A stretch of 30,154 nucleotides of DNA from the NCBI GenBank assembly GCA_002407775.1, contig DHOP01000037.1, forward strand, positions 1 to 30,154, written 5' to 3'. Below the pieces are notes generated by a model that was not told the DNA's origin, did no database searches, and worked only from the letters and a program-made list of their open reading frames with translations. This DNA comes from Prevotella sp. UBA5387 (lineage in GTDB: Bacteria > Bacteroidota > Bacteroidia > Bacteroidales > Bacteroidaceae). Below are positions 7,197-17,056 of this stretch, piece by piece. The position numbers and the translations under genes are program-made. Numbering within the stretch: position 1 is the stretch's first letter; the number at the start of each line of letters is the position of its first letter.

Positions 7197-9335
7197 TCAC
7201 TTGCCAGCCAAACCATCTGCAAAACCTGCATAAGTGTGCTTACGGTAGTAATTAAGATCCCAAAGGCCGATAGGCTCACCTGCACGCCAGAAGCTAGTCT
7301 CGGGGCTGTCGGTTACACCCCATGCGGTGATGCCATATTGCTTGGCTACAGGAATAAGGGACAAATACTTCTCTACGATGAACTTGTAATAGGCAGCCAT
7401 GGCGTGGTGCTGCTCCTCTGTCACGTCAATAGTCTTTACAGCGTTACCATCTGCATCCTGTAAGCCCATGTCGAGCTCAGAAACGCGGATGAGCTTACCT
7501 GTTGCGGCTAATTTCTGGAACATTTTGACAACAGCATCCTCGTTGCGCTTCTGCTGCTCTGGATTCATCGAGAAGGACACGTGCATCTGAGTTCCAATGC
7601 CGTCTATTTTCGTCACTCCATCGCTCTCCCAATAGGTTATCATGTTGATAAGCCCATCGCATTTAGCGTTGTTATTGTAAGCTGCCTCTAGGTTATAGTC
7701 ATTAACGAAGAGCACTAGGTCATTGCCGCCATACTGCCGCGCAAACTTCACGGCGGTGCGCACGTAGTCCTTACCAAGGTAGTCCTGCCAATAGAAGTTG
7801 TTATCTCCGCCTTCGACAGCTGCAGACTTTAACTCTGTGGGATGACCATCTGACATCGGCTCATTGCAGAGATCCCATGCCTTCACCTTGCCATTCACGG
7901 CACCCATCATTCCTTTGATCCAGCGTTCTAACTCCCATGTGAGAGTGTCGCGCTTCTCTTCGGCAGTCAACGGGATGGTGTTACTTTGCACCATATGATA
8001 GATCTCAACGTCGTCGAAATAAATATCGCCTGCAAATGCACCAAGGTTGAACGTGAGGCGCTTTGCATTATCACCGGTAATAGAAGTAGCAAGGTCATAC
8101 AACTTCCAATCGGTTGTTAAATCGAAGTTGGGGTAATTGCCACATCCATTGTAGTTGCTTGGATTCTGATAGCCTGCTCCCACGGTGCCGGCAGCACTTG
8201 CTTTGCCCCAGAAACGTAGGTAATAAACCTTACCTTGTTCTAATGGCTCAGCGAAATCAACAGCGATTTGTGCCTCCCAAGAATTAACCTTTGAGGGGTT
8301 GGTGAATTTAAGCATCTTACTGCCATCGCGAGATCCATCAATAACTGTCCTTGTGGAGCTATTGCCCCATCCGCCTAGAGGAGTGCCATCGTTGAAGTTG
8401 TACAGAACGACGGTCTTAGGCAGCTCGACAGTTGCAGCTGCAGCAGAGTAGAGTTCGATACCATCAAAGTCTATCTCTCCTGCAAATTTACCTATGCTAT
8501 AAAGGAATCTGGCTGCATTTGCTCCAGTGACTGTAGCTTCAAGAGTATACTCCTTCCAGTCGGTAGTGAGGTTGATGACAGGGAAGTCGCCACAGCCAGC
8601 ATAGTTGCTGGGGTTTTGAAAACCTGCGGTGATGGAGCCTTCAGCGCTTGCCTTGGCCCAGAAATGAAGGGTATATGTCTTGGTTGCCTCTAATGGAGAA
8701 GCGATATCAACGGCCAACTGAGCACTCCATGGGTTGGCGACAGTCGGATTGACAACCTTCATGTATGCCGAACCATCATGAGATCCACTAGTAACGATCT
8801 CTTTGGTAGAGCCATTGCCCCATCCGTTGAGAAGTGTACCATTCTCAAATTGGTACTTGAAAACATACTCGTTGCCAGCGGACCCTTGAGGAATACGGTC
8901 GGCGATGAGGCCGTTTAGATACTTTATGGTTTGCTGGGAATGCCATAGCAGCGTGTGCCCATAAACGCTCAGACCAGCATCGGTTGCATTAGCGATAAAC
9001 TTTTGCACAGTCGAAAAATCCATAGTACCATCGTCTTTTACAATCGACGAATACTTGAAAGCGTTGCCGGTAACAAGTTCATCAAAGTTGGCCACATCTA
9101 ACGCATAGACCAATCCCAGATTATTGAACTCAGCTGCGTTTGTTGCACCACCAAGCTTAAATGTGGGATATGTGGCACGATCGACGTATGTCTTCAGGTC
9201 GCCATAATCGTTGAGGTAGTCGTAGTCAGCACTTCTTTGAGGCGCTGCCGTCTTGTATTCCATATAAGTATTGTCGGCGCAGCCAGTGAGAACGACCACT
9301 GCGGCCAATGCTATCATAGATTTGAAAATATTCAT
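7197..9335 (-). CDS. xyn10C: GH10 endo-beta-1,4-xylanase lipoprotein with two inserted CBMs
   Basis: This enzyme should cut internal beta-1,4 bonds of xylan at the cell surface, feeding the two SusCD transporters encoded upstream in the same operon. Residues 1-19 are a lipoprotein signal ending at Cys19 (LTGC). The GH10 barrel starts near residue 45 and is interrupted after GHTLLWHSQ (126-134). Two carbohydrate-binding modules of about 140 residues follow (about 157-297 and 309-447), sharing GWGN, NPSNY-x-GCG and LTTDWK. The barrel resumes near 457: the acid/base is Glu492 in WDLCNEP and the nucleophile Glu620 in RVSELDMG. The 712 residues fit GH10 enzymes of xylan utilization loci with CBMs in the loop after the third strand. 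It is the last gene of the operon, 17 bases after xusE. The gene symbol follows the Prevotella bryantii locus by architecture and order. Confidence 0.93.
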   Translation of the reverse strand: MNIFKSMIALAAVVVLTGCADNTYMEYKTAAPQRSADYDYLNDYGDLKTYVDRATYPTFKLGGATNAAEFNNLGLVYALDVANFDELVTGNAFKYSSIVKDDGTMDFSTVQKFIANATDAGLSVYGHTLLWHSQQTIKYLNGLIADRIPQGSAGNEYVFKYQFENGTLLNGWGNGSTKEIVTSGSHDGSAYMKVVNPTVANPWSAQLAVDIASPLEATKTYTLHFWAKASAEGSITAGFQNPSNYAGCGDFPVINLTTDWKEYTLEATVTGANAARFLYSIGKFAGEIDFDGIELYSAAAATVELPKTVVLYNFNDGTPLGGWGNSSTRTVIDGSRDGSKMLKFTNPSKVNSWEAQIAVDFAEPLEQGKVYYLRFWGKASAAGTVGAGYQNPSNYNGCGNYPNFDLTTDWKLYDLATSITGDNAKRLTFNLGAFAGDIYFDDVEIYHMVQSNTIPLTAEEKRDTLTWELERWIKGMMGAVNGKVKAWDLCNEPMSDGHPTELKSAAVEGGDNNFYWQDYLGKDYVRTAVKFARQYGGNDLVLFVNDYNLEAAYNNNAKCDGLINMITYWESDGVTKIDGIGTQMHVSFSMNPEQQKRNEDAVVKMFQKLAATGKLIRVSELDMGLQDADGNAVKTIDVTEEQHHAMAAYYKFIVEKYLSLIPVAKQYGITAWGVTDSPETSFWRAGEPIGLWDLNYYRKHTYAGFADGLAGK

Positions 9336-9352
9336 AGCTATCTTCTTTTAGA

Positions 9353-10387
9353 TCAGTTCTGCTTATATGTGGGAGCGAATTCCTCTGCCTTTACGCCACG
9401 ACTCTGCCAAATGAGCGTGTCTTTGGCAACGACTTGTGACGTACCAAAGTCGATGTTATAGTCAAGATAGAGAGCGTCGCGATCTTGATCGCCCCATGCT
9501 TTCTTAGCTGCCTTGTCCTGATAGGAGCCAGAGCCGGAGACTGTTACACCTTCTGTAGCTGAGGATACCGTTGCATTCCCCTGTGCATCAAAGGAGACGA
9601 GCAGGTTGCATGTTACATCCTGATGATTGATGTTGTAAGTCACAGGATAAAGGATGGAGTTCAAAGAACGTGTAGAGATGTTGCTTACAATGGGAGTCTT
9701 TTCAAGCGTTGTCGCAGTATAGACCACTTTTGATTGAGCGCCCGCAGCAGTGATGTTGGCATACCCACGGTGCAGATAGTTGGCATCGTACTTACAGATG
9801 TATTTCACCAAATAGAGCACGAAATCCTTCGGTTGGATATCCCAACGTATGGAGTTGGTGCGCTGTGGCGTCTCACCAACAACGAGGGTGCGTCCCACGA
9901 GTATGGAGTCGGCTCCAGTCTGCGATGTCATCACCAAAGGGATAACGTAAGTATTGTTTACTGCATCTGGATCTGCAAAGAAAGCATCGGTGAGTTGCAC
10001 CTCAACGCTACCTGTCAAGCTGCCGTTGTAGCGGATCGTATTGTCTGCCAGCGTGTAGTAATTTGTAGGCATTGCCTGGACAGGAGAACCGTTGACAAAG
10101 TATAGATTATTTGTAATTGACGGGTCGACAGCTATCTGTGCAGCGATGTCGCGTCCGCTGTAAGCCCCGCCCATTGTAGCCACAATCTTGAATTTGTGGG
10201 CATTGTCCAGGCTCGTGTCATATTCGTCCTCACCTATGACAAGTGTACGTACAGGATATTGAGTGGCGAAATAGACGGAGACACCGCCCTCAAAGTCGGG
10301 GAAATCCTGCTTTCCGTTCTCGCAAGAGGAGAGACTCATCATAAGCGCTGCTACGGCAATAACGGATAAAAATGGATATTTTTTCAT
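9353..10387 (-). CDS. xusE: XusE-like surface glycan-binding lipoprotein (DUF1735-type)
   Basis: A 344-residue lipoprotein with the signal ending at Cys22 (SLSSC), followed by an N-terminal beta-rich DUF1735-like domain (about 30-170; contains YFATQYPVRTLVIGED and PTNYYTLADNTI) and a second beta-rich domain (about 175-340) ending in a WQSRG segment. Proteins of this layout sit between susD and the GH10 gene in xylan loci and are thought to hold the glycan at the outer surface. No catalytic motif is visible. It lies 35 bases after xusD and 17 bases before the xylanase, so it is co-transcribed. Identification rests on locus order plus domain appearance; carbohydrate binding is inferred. Confidence 0.75.
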   Translation of the reverse strand: MKKYPFLSVIAVAALMMSLSSCENGKQDFPDFEGGVSVYFATQYPVRTLVIGEDEYDTSLDNAHKFKIVATMGGAYSGRDIAAQIAVDPSITNNLYFVNGSPVQAMPTNYYTLADNTIRYNGSLTGSVEVQLTDAFFADPDAVNNTYVIPLVMTSQTGADSILVGRTLVVGETPQRTNSIRWDIQPKDFVLYLVKYICKYDANYLHRGYANITAAGAQSKVVYTATTLEKTPIVSNISTRSLNSILYPVTYNINHQDVTCNLLVSFDAQGNATVSSATEGVTVSGSGSYQDKAAKKAWGDQDRDALYLDYNIDFGTSQVVAKDTLIWQSRGVKAEEFAPTYKQN

Positions 10388-10422
10388 GTCGTCTTAAAGT
10401 TTTATCTGATTCCTAATGATGA

Positions 10423-12225
10423 TTACCAGCCCTTGTTCTGCTGCAGCTGGCTCCACTTGATAACTTCGCTGTAGGGTATCGGACCGAAATACATATAGTC
10501 TTTATAGTCGCGTGTTTCTACTTTAGGCAAGACAGTGTAGTGCAAGACGCCCTCAGCATCCTTGTCAATCTGAAGTCCCTTTGCGGGTTCGTTGAGCTTA
10601 TCAAGGCTCACCTTCCATCGGCGGAGGTCATAGAAACGCTGGTTTTCAAAGCAAAGTTCAATGCGACGTTCGTTGCGAATGAGCTGGCGCATCTTCTCTT
10701 TATCTCCCTTGATTGATTCTAAGTATGCATCACCATTGCCTATACCGACACCTGCGCGAGAACGCAGAGCCTTGATGACATCGTAGGCAGAGTATGCATG
10801 AGAACCCTTGCCCTCTGGTCCCCAAGCCTCGTTGGCAGCTTCTGCATAGTCGAGGAAGATCTCAGTGTAGCGCATGTATGCCTGGAAGTGGTTTTGGCTT
10901 GTGGTACTCGATGGGGTTAGGTTTACATCTCGGCGCAAGAGTTTGCGCAGATAATAACCCGTACGGGTAGAAACACCGCTTTCCCTATTCAAAGCATCGC
11001 GATTTGTGCCATAAGTACCTGTTGTGATTACAGCACTAGAACTACCCATCTTCTGCCCGTCATAAATGATATAGGCAGCCAGGCGAGGGTCGCGGTTATC
11101 GTATGGTGTAGTGGCACTGTAGGCACTTTGGGCATCTGTAATGGGGTAACCGTTGACCATTGGGAAGGTTTCTACAAGGTTTTCAGTGGGATTGACCCGG
11201 CCCTTACCATAAATAGACGGTGGGAAGTTATCAGACTCCATTGAACTGCTTGATGCCTTGGAGCCACGCCAAATGACCTCATCCGGTTGTTCGGTAGCCT
11301 TCATGTTGTCGATGGCGCTTGTGTTGTCAAACCACTTCCAACCAGTAGGGTCCATGCCATTGATACCACCAATGCGGTCGAGTACGATGGCAGCAGCATT
11401 GGCTGCGTCTTCCCACTTTACACCAGAGCCCGCATTATAAGCGTCGCTTGCGGCGAGCAAGGCAACTTGTGCACGCAGAGCTTCAACAGCCTTGCCACTC
11501 ATCAGACCGAAGAAGTGAGAGCCAAATGCACGATTGTATTCACCCATCGTGGCTCCGATAGAAGTATATTTGGCAGGTACATTGTCCGTTGAAGGTACGT
11601 CACCATACTGAAGTGGCAAGCGAGCCAAAGCACTGTCGATGTCAACCATGATCTGATCATAGCATTCACGGAAAGTGGCGCGTGGCTGGTTGAAGTCGCT
11701 CCCAGAACCTTCTGACGAGAGATGGAGAGGGAAACCGAGCAGTTGGCCGTCATCTGTATAGCCTGCATGGGCCCTCAAAAGGTAGTATTGCTGCAAGGCA
11801 CGCATAGCGAAAGCCTGTCCCTTGAACTGGTCATTGAACAATGTGCGAAGGAGTTGATCGTTGGACCACACCACCTTGTCACAGTTTTCAAGGAAAATGT
11901 TGACGTACTGTATGGCGTTAAAACGATTCTGCCATTGGCTTGTTGGGTCATTGTCTGCAGCCCATGAACCCGTCGCCATACGCAAATAGTTGTTGGCCTG
12001 ATCATTAGACACGGCATCATCGGTTGCTAGGTCGGTGCTCGGAGATCCCTGATAAGGCAGGAGCACGTAGGCATTAGCAAGGAAACCCTCAGCGTATGTA
12101 GGTTCGGCCCACATAGCCTCGATGTCGCGTTGGTTTTCTATTGCCGGATCGAAGAGGTCGTCGCATCCTGTGAACAGGGGCAGGGTGGCAATCAGCATTA
12201 GCCTGTATATGTTTTTCTTATTCAT
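10423..12225 (-). CDS. xusD: SusD-like xylo-oligosaccharide-binding lipoprotein, second pair
   Basis: A 600-residue SusD/RagB-family lipoprotein: lipobox Cys21 (LFTGCDD), an alpha-helical TPR-like scaffold in the first half, and the conserved C-terminal block ending RNERRIELCFENQRFYDLRR and finishing in NKGW. SusD proteins form the lid over their SusC barrel and capture glycan at the cell surface. The partner is the SusC gene (12239-15070) that ends 13 bases upstream. It differs clearly from the first SusD of this operon in length and in its N-terminal region, so the two pairs are not recent copies. Its substrate, xylan fragments, is inferred from the downstream GH10 gene. Confidence 0.92.
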   Translation of the reverse strand: MNKKNIYRLMLIATLPLFTGCDDLFDPAIENQRDIEAMWAEPTYAEGFLANAYVLLPYQGSPSTDLATDDAVSNDQANNYLRMATGSWAADNDPTSQWQNRFNAIQYVNIFLENCDKVVWSNDQLLRTLFNDQFKGQAFAMRALQQYYLLRAHAGYTDDGQLLGFPLHLSSEGSGSDFNQPRATFRECYDQIMVDIDSALARLPLQYGDVPSTDNVPAKYTSIGATMGEYNRAFGSHFFGLMSGKAVEALRAQVALLAASDAYNAGSGVKWEDAANAAAIVLDRIGGINGMDPTGWKWFDNTSAIDNMKATEQPDEVIWRGSKASSSSMESDNFPPSIYGKGRVNPTENLVETFPMVNGYPITDAQSAYSATTPYDNRDPRLAAYIIYDGQKMGSSSAVITTGTYGTNRDALNRESGVSTRTGYYLRKLLRRDVNLTPSSTTSQNHFQAYMRYTEIFLDYAEAANEAWGPEGKGSHAYSAYDVIKALRSRAGVGIGNGDAYLESIKGDKEKMRQLIRNERRIELCFENQRFYDLRRWKVSLDKLNEPAKGLQIDKDAEGVLHYTVLPKVETRDYKDYMYFGPIPYSEVIKWSQLQQNKGW

Positions 12226-12238
12226 AGTTGTTAGTCAA

Positions 12239-15070
12239 TTAGAAAGTTACTTGCACACCAAGATTATAAAAACGAGACTGCGGAGCTGAAGTCACATTGA
12301 GTTCGAGAATCTCTCTATTCTTGGCTATCTTAAGTAGATTATTTCCACTAACATAGGCAGAGAGGCCATGTACAAAGCCGTTGCCTCGGAACCACTGCTG
12401 TGGGAAATCGTAGGTAAGCTGCACTTTTGAGAGATTGAATTGGTCAGTGGAATAAATCCAGAAGTTGGAGTTGGTGAGGTTGTTCACACCGTTTCCAGTA
12501 GTGAGTCGTGGATAAGTTGCAGTGGAAGCTGTCTCTGGGGTCCAGCGATTGCGAACAACTGCAGAATACTTGTCCTCTCCATCGATCCAATAGTATGAGT
12601 TGTTGGTGAAAGCATTTCCACCCCATCCGCCAGTGCCAAGTACAAATAGCGTGAAGCCCTCATATTTGGCTGTCAAGTTAATGCCTAACGTGAAGGGACT
12701 TCCGTACCATCCACCACGTCCGAGATTGACTTGATCCTTATTGTCGATGTAGTTGTCGCCATTTTGATCCTTATACTTTATATCGCCCGGCTTAATATTT
12801 CCGCTGAGTCGACTCTGGCTCGGTGAGTTGGTGATGTCGTCCTCGTTAGCAAAGAATCCGATAGCTTCATAGCCCCAAAGTGCATCAATTGGCTTACCTT
12901 GACGATACTGGTAGGTATCGGTGAAGTTGGAGTCATCGCGCTTAGTTGCTTTGGTGGCATAATAAGTACCCGTTACTCCGGCAGTGAAATAGAACTTGCC
13001 AAACTGCTTCTTATAGTTTAAAGCGAAGTCAAAACCTGTCCGACGGTCGTTGTCATAGTTTGTATAGGGAATGAACGAGGCATCTGGATAGTAAGTAAAG
13101 AAGTAGTTAGGGTACTGGTTGTTTGGAGAGATAATCTTGCCTTCCATCGAATTGATGAAGAAAGATAGGTCTGCAGTGAGAGTCTTGTCAAACAAAGCTG
13201 CCTTCAAGTTAAAAGAAAGCTCCTTGCGCTTGAGGAACGTGAGGTCTTCATTTGTACCACGGTTGCTCACTGTGGGATGGAGAGAGACACTTTCACGCCA
13301 GCCCCACCAGTATGCACTTGTCTGGCTATAGTTGCCTGCATACATATAGTACTCATCGATCCCCATGTCGGTATTGATGACACTACCGCTGACACTTAGT
13401 AACAAGTCATTGAAGATGGAACCCTGCATGGCATCTTCACGAGCGATATTCCAACCTAAGGAAAGAGAAGGAGAGAACGCTTCGCGATGACCAGGAGCCA
13501 AACGAGCTGAGTGAATAGCGGCTCCTGAGAAGTCTGCAAAGTACTTGTGTGCGTAGTTGTATGACAACTGAAGACCAAGGTTGGCATTGCTTGTCTTGTG
13601 GTATTCACCTGAATTGGTGATTTGAAAGCCGTTGGCTAAGAGCATAGCACTTACATTATGCAAACCGTTGAACGTGTTTTTGTAGTCGAAGTGCGCATTG
13701 AAGTTCATCACCTGATTGCTTGCACTACCACTAATATTCTGTACACCCGATTTTTTGTCAAGACTGTACTTGGTGAGTTCAACAATGACATCCTTGCCAC
13801 CATAGTTTGACCAAATTGGTTCGTAAGTGGCAAATTGGTTATTGTATGACGTACTGTAGGAGGTTGCATAGTCCACAGAGAACTGTGTGTGGAATGAAAG
13901 TCCTTTGAGCACTTTATCGAGCATCACATTGACACCAGCATCAAATTGGAATTGGCGACTTGTGTAAGTGCTCTTTCCTCCGGCATAGTAAGAAGCGAAA
14001 ACATTGCTTAGATCACTTTGAGTACCACCCAAGAATGCTCCGTCAAAGATGTTCTGGGTCTCTGAAAGCATGGTAAGAGCTGACTTGGCATTGGGATCCA
14101 CATAGCTCAATGGAATGAGCGGGGACACGCGGTTAGGACGGAATGTGGATGCGGTCTGCCAGTAATTGGCTCCCACAGGAGACTTCTGGTCGTAGAAGGA
14201 TACATTTGCGTTGACAAACGCTGACATCCAATCAGTAATATTGAAGTCTACATTACCACGTACATTGAAACGCTGCGTGTAGTTCTTGTCTGCTTCACCC
14301 ACCTTTAGATAGTCGCCATTACGGTAGTAACCGATGTTGGCGTAGTAAGTGGAAAGGCGTCCGCCACCAGAGATTTCAGCATTCACATCCGAACGATTAT
14401 AGGACTTGCGTAGGTAATCAGAAGAGTAGAAATTCACATTTGGATACCGATATGGATTGGAACCACTACCATAATTATAGATTTGCTCTTCCGAATAGAG
14501 CGGAGCCAAACCGTCATTGGATAGTGCTTCATTGTAAAGCGACATATATTCTGCTGATCCAATGTACTCTGGATAGGACTTTGCCACATTCCAACCAGTA
14601 TTGGCACGCACCTTCACCTGTAATGGTGAGATTTGTCCACGCTTTGTTGTTATAAGAATAACACCCTTTGCAGCTCTGCTGCCATAGAGTACAACTGCCT
14701 GTGCACCCTTAAGAAAGGTGATTTTATCTATTTCGTCTGCTTTCACGTTGTTTTCATCACGAGGGACTCCGTCTACAAGAATAAGACGGTCGTCCATACC
14801 CCATAGTGAGTTTCCGTTCCAGCCACCAACATAGCCTTGCAGGTTATCCAAGGAGTAGGTGTTATAGTTTTTCTTGGTCAGCTCCTGCATGTCAACCATT
14901 GATACGCCGCCAAGGGTCTCCATGACATTCACCCGTTGAAAAGCCACAGGGACTAAATTGGCCACGGAATCACCTGTCTCGGTTTCCAGCTCCTGTGCGA
15001 AGCCGGGTAAAACTGCGGCTGCGGCTATCGCGGTTAGTAGGAAGCATTTATCTTTATATTTCATATACAA
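12239..15070 (-). CDS. xusC: SusC-like TonB-dependent transporter, second pair (short N-terminus)
   Basis: A 943-residue outer-membrane transporter expected to import xylo-oligosaccharides with the SusD encoded next to it. The signal peptide ends near Ala25 (PGFA). Unlike the first SusC of this operon it has no carboxypeptidase-regulatory-like domain: after a short linker the plug starts near residue 48 and shows DDRLILVDGVPRD (93-105) and LKGAQAVVLYGSRAAKGVILI (120-140). The barrel ends in SRFYNLGVQVTF with the C-terminal Phe. It starts 30 bases after xusB and ends 13 bases before xusD. Met3 (base 15064) is an equally possible start. The missing N-terminal domain is a recognised variation in tandem SusC pairs; its consequence is unknown. 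Confidence 0.92.
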   Translation of the reverse strand: MYMKYKDKCFLLTAIAAAAVLPGFAQELETETGDSVANLVPVAFQRVNVMETLGGVSMVDMQELTKKNYNTYSLDNLQGYVGGWNGNSLWGMDDRLILVDGVPRDENNVKADEIDKITFLKGAQAVVLYGSRAAKGVILITTKRGQISPLQVKVRANTGWNVAKSYPEYIGSAEYMSLYNEALSNDGLAPLYSEEQIYNYGSGSNPYRYPNVNFYSSDYLRKSYNRSDVNAEISGGGRLSTYYANIGYYRNGDYLKVGEADKNYTQRFNVRGNVDFNITDWMSAFVNANVSFYDQKSPVGANYWQTASTFRPNRVSPLIPLSYVDPNAKSALTMLSETQNIFDGAFLGGTQSDLSNVFASYYAGGKSTYTSRQFQFDAGVNVMLDKVLKGLSFHTQFSVDYATSYSTSYNNQFATYEPIWSNYGGKDVIVELTKYSLDKKSGVQNISGSASNQVMNFNAHFDYKNTFNGLHNVSAMLLANGFQITNSGEYHKTSNANLGLQLSYNYAHKYFADFSGAAIHSARLAPGHREAFSPSLSLGWNIAREDAMQGSIFNDLLLSVSGSVINTDMGIDEYYMYAGNYSQTSAYWWGWRESVSLHPTVSNRGTNEDLTFLKRKELSFNLKAALFDKTLTADLSFFINSMEGKIISPNNQYPNYFFTYYPDASFIPYTNYDNDRRTGFDFALNYKKQFGKFYFTAGVTGTYYATKATKRDDSNFTDTYQYRQGKPIDALWGYEAIGFFANEDDITNSPSQSRLSGNIKPGDIKYKDQNGDNYIDNKDQVNLGRGGWYGSPFTLGINLTAKYEGFTLFVLGTGGWGGNAFTNNSYYWIDGEDKYSAVVRNRWTPETASTATYPRLTTGNGVNNLTNSNFWIYSTDQFNLSKVQLTYDFPQQWFRGNGFVHGLSAYVSGNNLLKIAKNREILELNVTSAPQSRFYNLGVQVTF

Positions 15071-15100
15071 GAATCTTTTATAGGTTGTTCGACTTGATGA

Positions 15101-17044
15101 TTACCATCCAGGGTTCTGCTTAAACTCCTTGTAGAGATAAACATCCTTGTCCTGGAACGGGAAGAAGTAATGCTTGGTACCATAATTGCGTTCCAAGATC
15201 ACATTCTCATGCCAGTTGGATACACGAGCGTTAGCAGGATTGTTTTTGGAGAAGTAGCTATCATCTTCTACGCGATTGAACTCCTGCGAAGTTTTGATGT
15301 TGTAAGGATAAACCGTTAAAAGCAACCAGCGTTGCAAGTCGTTAAAGCGGAATCCTTCAAAGGCAAGCTCTACGGCGCGTTCCCTGCGTACCTCATCCAT
15401 GAAGAGATGATCATCTGCCACGAACTTAGCTGCCACGTGTTTCACCTTCACGCGATCGCGAAGGGTATTGATAGCACCCTCGGCGGTTTTGCTGAAGTTG
15501 GAGGCTTTGGCGGTGGCTCCACCGAAGGCAGCACATGCTTCGGCATACATCAGATAAATATCGGCTAGTCGCATATATGGTAAATATACATGGAGAGAGC
15601 CCGACCAGTTGTAAACACCGTCATATTTGTTGGCTGTGTGAGGCACAAGCTTTTGTGTATAGTATCCTGTTCGGCTTGCATTGGCCAAATCGCGAGTCTG
15701 ACCGCCAGTGTAAAGTCCGCAGTATTGCTGATTCGACAATAGCTTGTCAGAAGCTGGTATGGTCGTATTCACATACTTGAATCCATCGAATACGATGTCA
15801 TGATAGAAACGAGGGTCACGGTCCTTGAATGGATGCTCTGGGTCGAAACCCGATTCGGGATCATCAAGTGGCAGTCCATTGGCCATGCCATAGTAGTTTA
15901 CGTAATTTGCTGTCGGTTGATGAATCACATTATCGTGCTCCACAAGCGATCCTATTTTGGTTCCCCAGGTTTTTGAGAAGTTCCAGTTTGAACCATTAAA
16001 GTCTGATGATGGACCGCGGAAGATAGCCTCCACTGAACCAGGCATTCTCCAATCTTGTCCTGATGTATAGAAAATATCGGAAAAACAACTCTTGGCATTG
16101 GACGACTTCACATGATTATAGATATCCTTATAGTCAAATTCTGCTAAGGAATATTGTGTTTGTCCACTTTCTACTAGTGAAAGAAGCTCGCCGAATGCTT
16201 CTGCGGCTTTCTTGGCATACTCCTTATTATAATTATAGGTGTTTGACCCGTTCATTTCCGGTCCGTGCTCATAGAGAGGACTGGAAGCCCACAAAAGCAC
16301 CTTGCCGAGGTAGCCTAAGGCAGCTATCTTGTTGACACGAAGGTCATTTTTGCCCAATGTTTGCTTACCAACAGTTGTTTGATCCCAATTGACGGGAAGG
16401 AGGTCGGCGGCCTTGCGGAAGTCCTCTGCACAGCTGTCAGCGCACTCTTGGTACGAAAGACGTGGGAAACGCATTTCCTCGTTAGGGCCAATGACGTGCT
16501 TAATATAAGGTAAACCTCCAAAATATTGCATCATTTCTTCGTACCACCAAGCACGGAAGAAATAGAGTTGCCCTGCGATGATGTTGCGCTCTTCCTCGGT
16601 AGCCACGGTCAGTTTGTCGAGATTGGCAAGACCTAGATTGGCTTTGCGGATGCAATACCATGCATGTCCAGTGAGTGAATGGTCGAATTTGCTCGTTGAA
16701 GTTGGGGTTGAAGGGCGGTTTAGCCAGTGCTGATTGTTGCTATACCATCCACGGAAGTTTGCAAGGTCAAGCTGATGAGTCAGATGACCGTCGCCCATAC
16801 CTGTGTTCAAGATTTCATCTTCACCCCAATTGAAGGTAACAGTCCAATAACATTTCTCCTTATCAGGGATGCAATTGTATATCTCCTCGACGAACCCTTG
16901 GAAATTGTTGAAATTGGCAAAGGCTACATCCGGTGAGACGGTAGAGTCAGCCTCCTTATCCAAATAGTCCGTGCAAGAAGTCATGCCCCATGCAAGGCAT
17001 ACGCTCATTGCGCCGAATAACAAGTCTTTATATATATTTTTCAT
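15101..17044 (-). CDS. xusB: SusD-like glycan-binding lipoprotein, first pair
   Basis: A 647-residue SusD/RagB lipoprotein with the signal ending at Cys24 (GMTSC). The C-terminal SusD block RRERAVELAFEGFRFNDLQR is present and the protein ends in NPGW. It is the extracellular lid and glycan-binding partner of the SusC encoded 12 bases upstream. At 647 residues it is somewhat longer than typical SusD proteins (about 500-600), with extra Trp/Asn-rich loops in the first third (for example the WYSNNQHWLNRP stretch) that could be part of a ligand-binding surface. Binding to xylan is inferred from the operon's GH10 xylanase and from locus order. Confidence 0.92.
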   Translation of the reverse strand: MKNIYKDLLFGAMSVCLAWGMTSCTDYLDKEADSTVSPDVAFANFNNFQGFVEEIYNCIPDKEKCYWTVTFNWGEDEILNTGMGDGHLTHQLDLANFRGWYSNNQHWLNRPSTPTSTSKFDHSLTGHAWYCIRKANLGLANLDKLTVATEEERNIIAGQLYFFRAWWYEEMMQYFGGLPYIKHVIGPNEEMRFPRLSYQECADSCAEDFRKAADLLPVNWDQTTVGKQTLGKNDLRVNKIAALGYLGKVLLWASSPLYEHGPEMNGSNTYNYNKEYAKKAAEAFGELLSLVESGQTQYSLAEFDYKDIYNHVKSSNAKSCFSDIFYTSGQDWRMPGSVEAIFRGPSSDFNGSNWNFSKTWGTKIGSLVEHDNVIHQPTANYVNYYGMANGLPLDDPESGFDPEHPFKDRDPRFYHDIVFDGFKYVNTTIPASDKLLSNQQYCGLYTGGQTRDLANASRTGYYTQKLVPHTANKYDGVYNWSGSLHVYLPYMRLADIYLMYAEACAAFGGATAKASNFSKTAEGAINTLRDRVKVKHVAAKFVADDHLFMDEVRRERAVELAFEGFRFNDLQRWLLLTVYPYNIKTSQEFNRVEDDSYFSKNNPANARVSNWHENVILERNYGTKHYFFPFQDKDVYLYKEFKQNPGW

Positions 17045-17056
17045 TGTCGTAATAGT

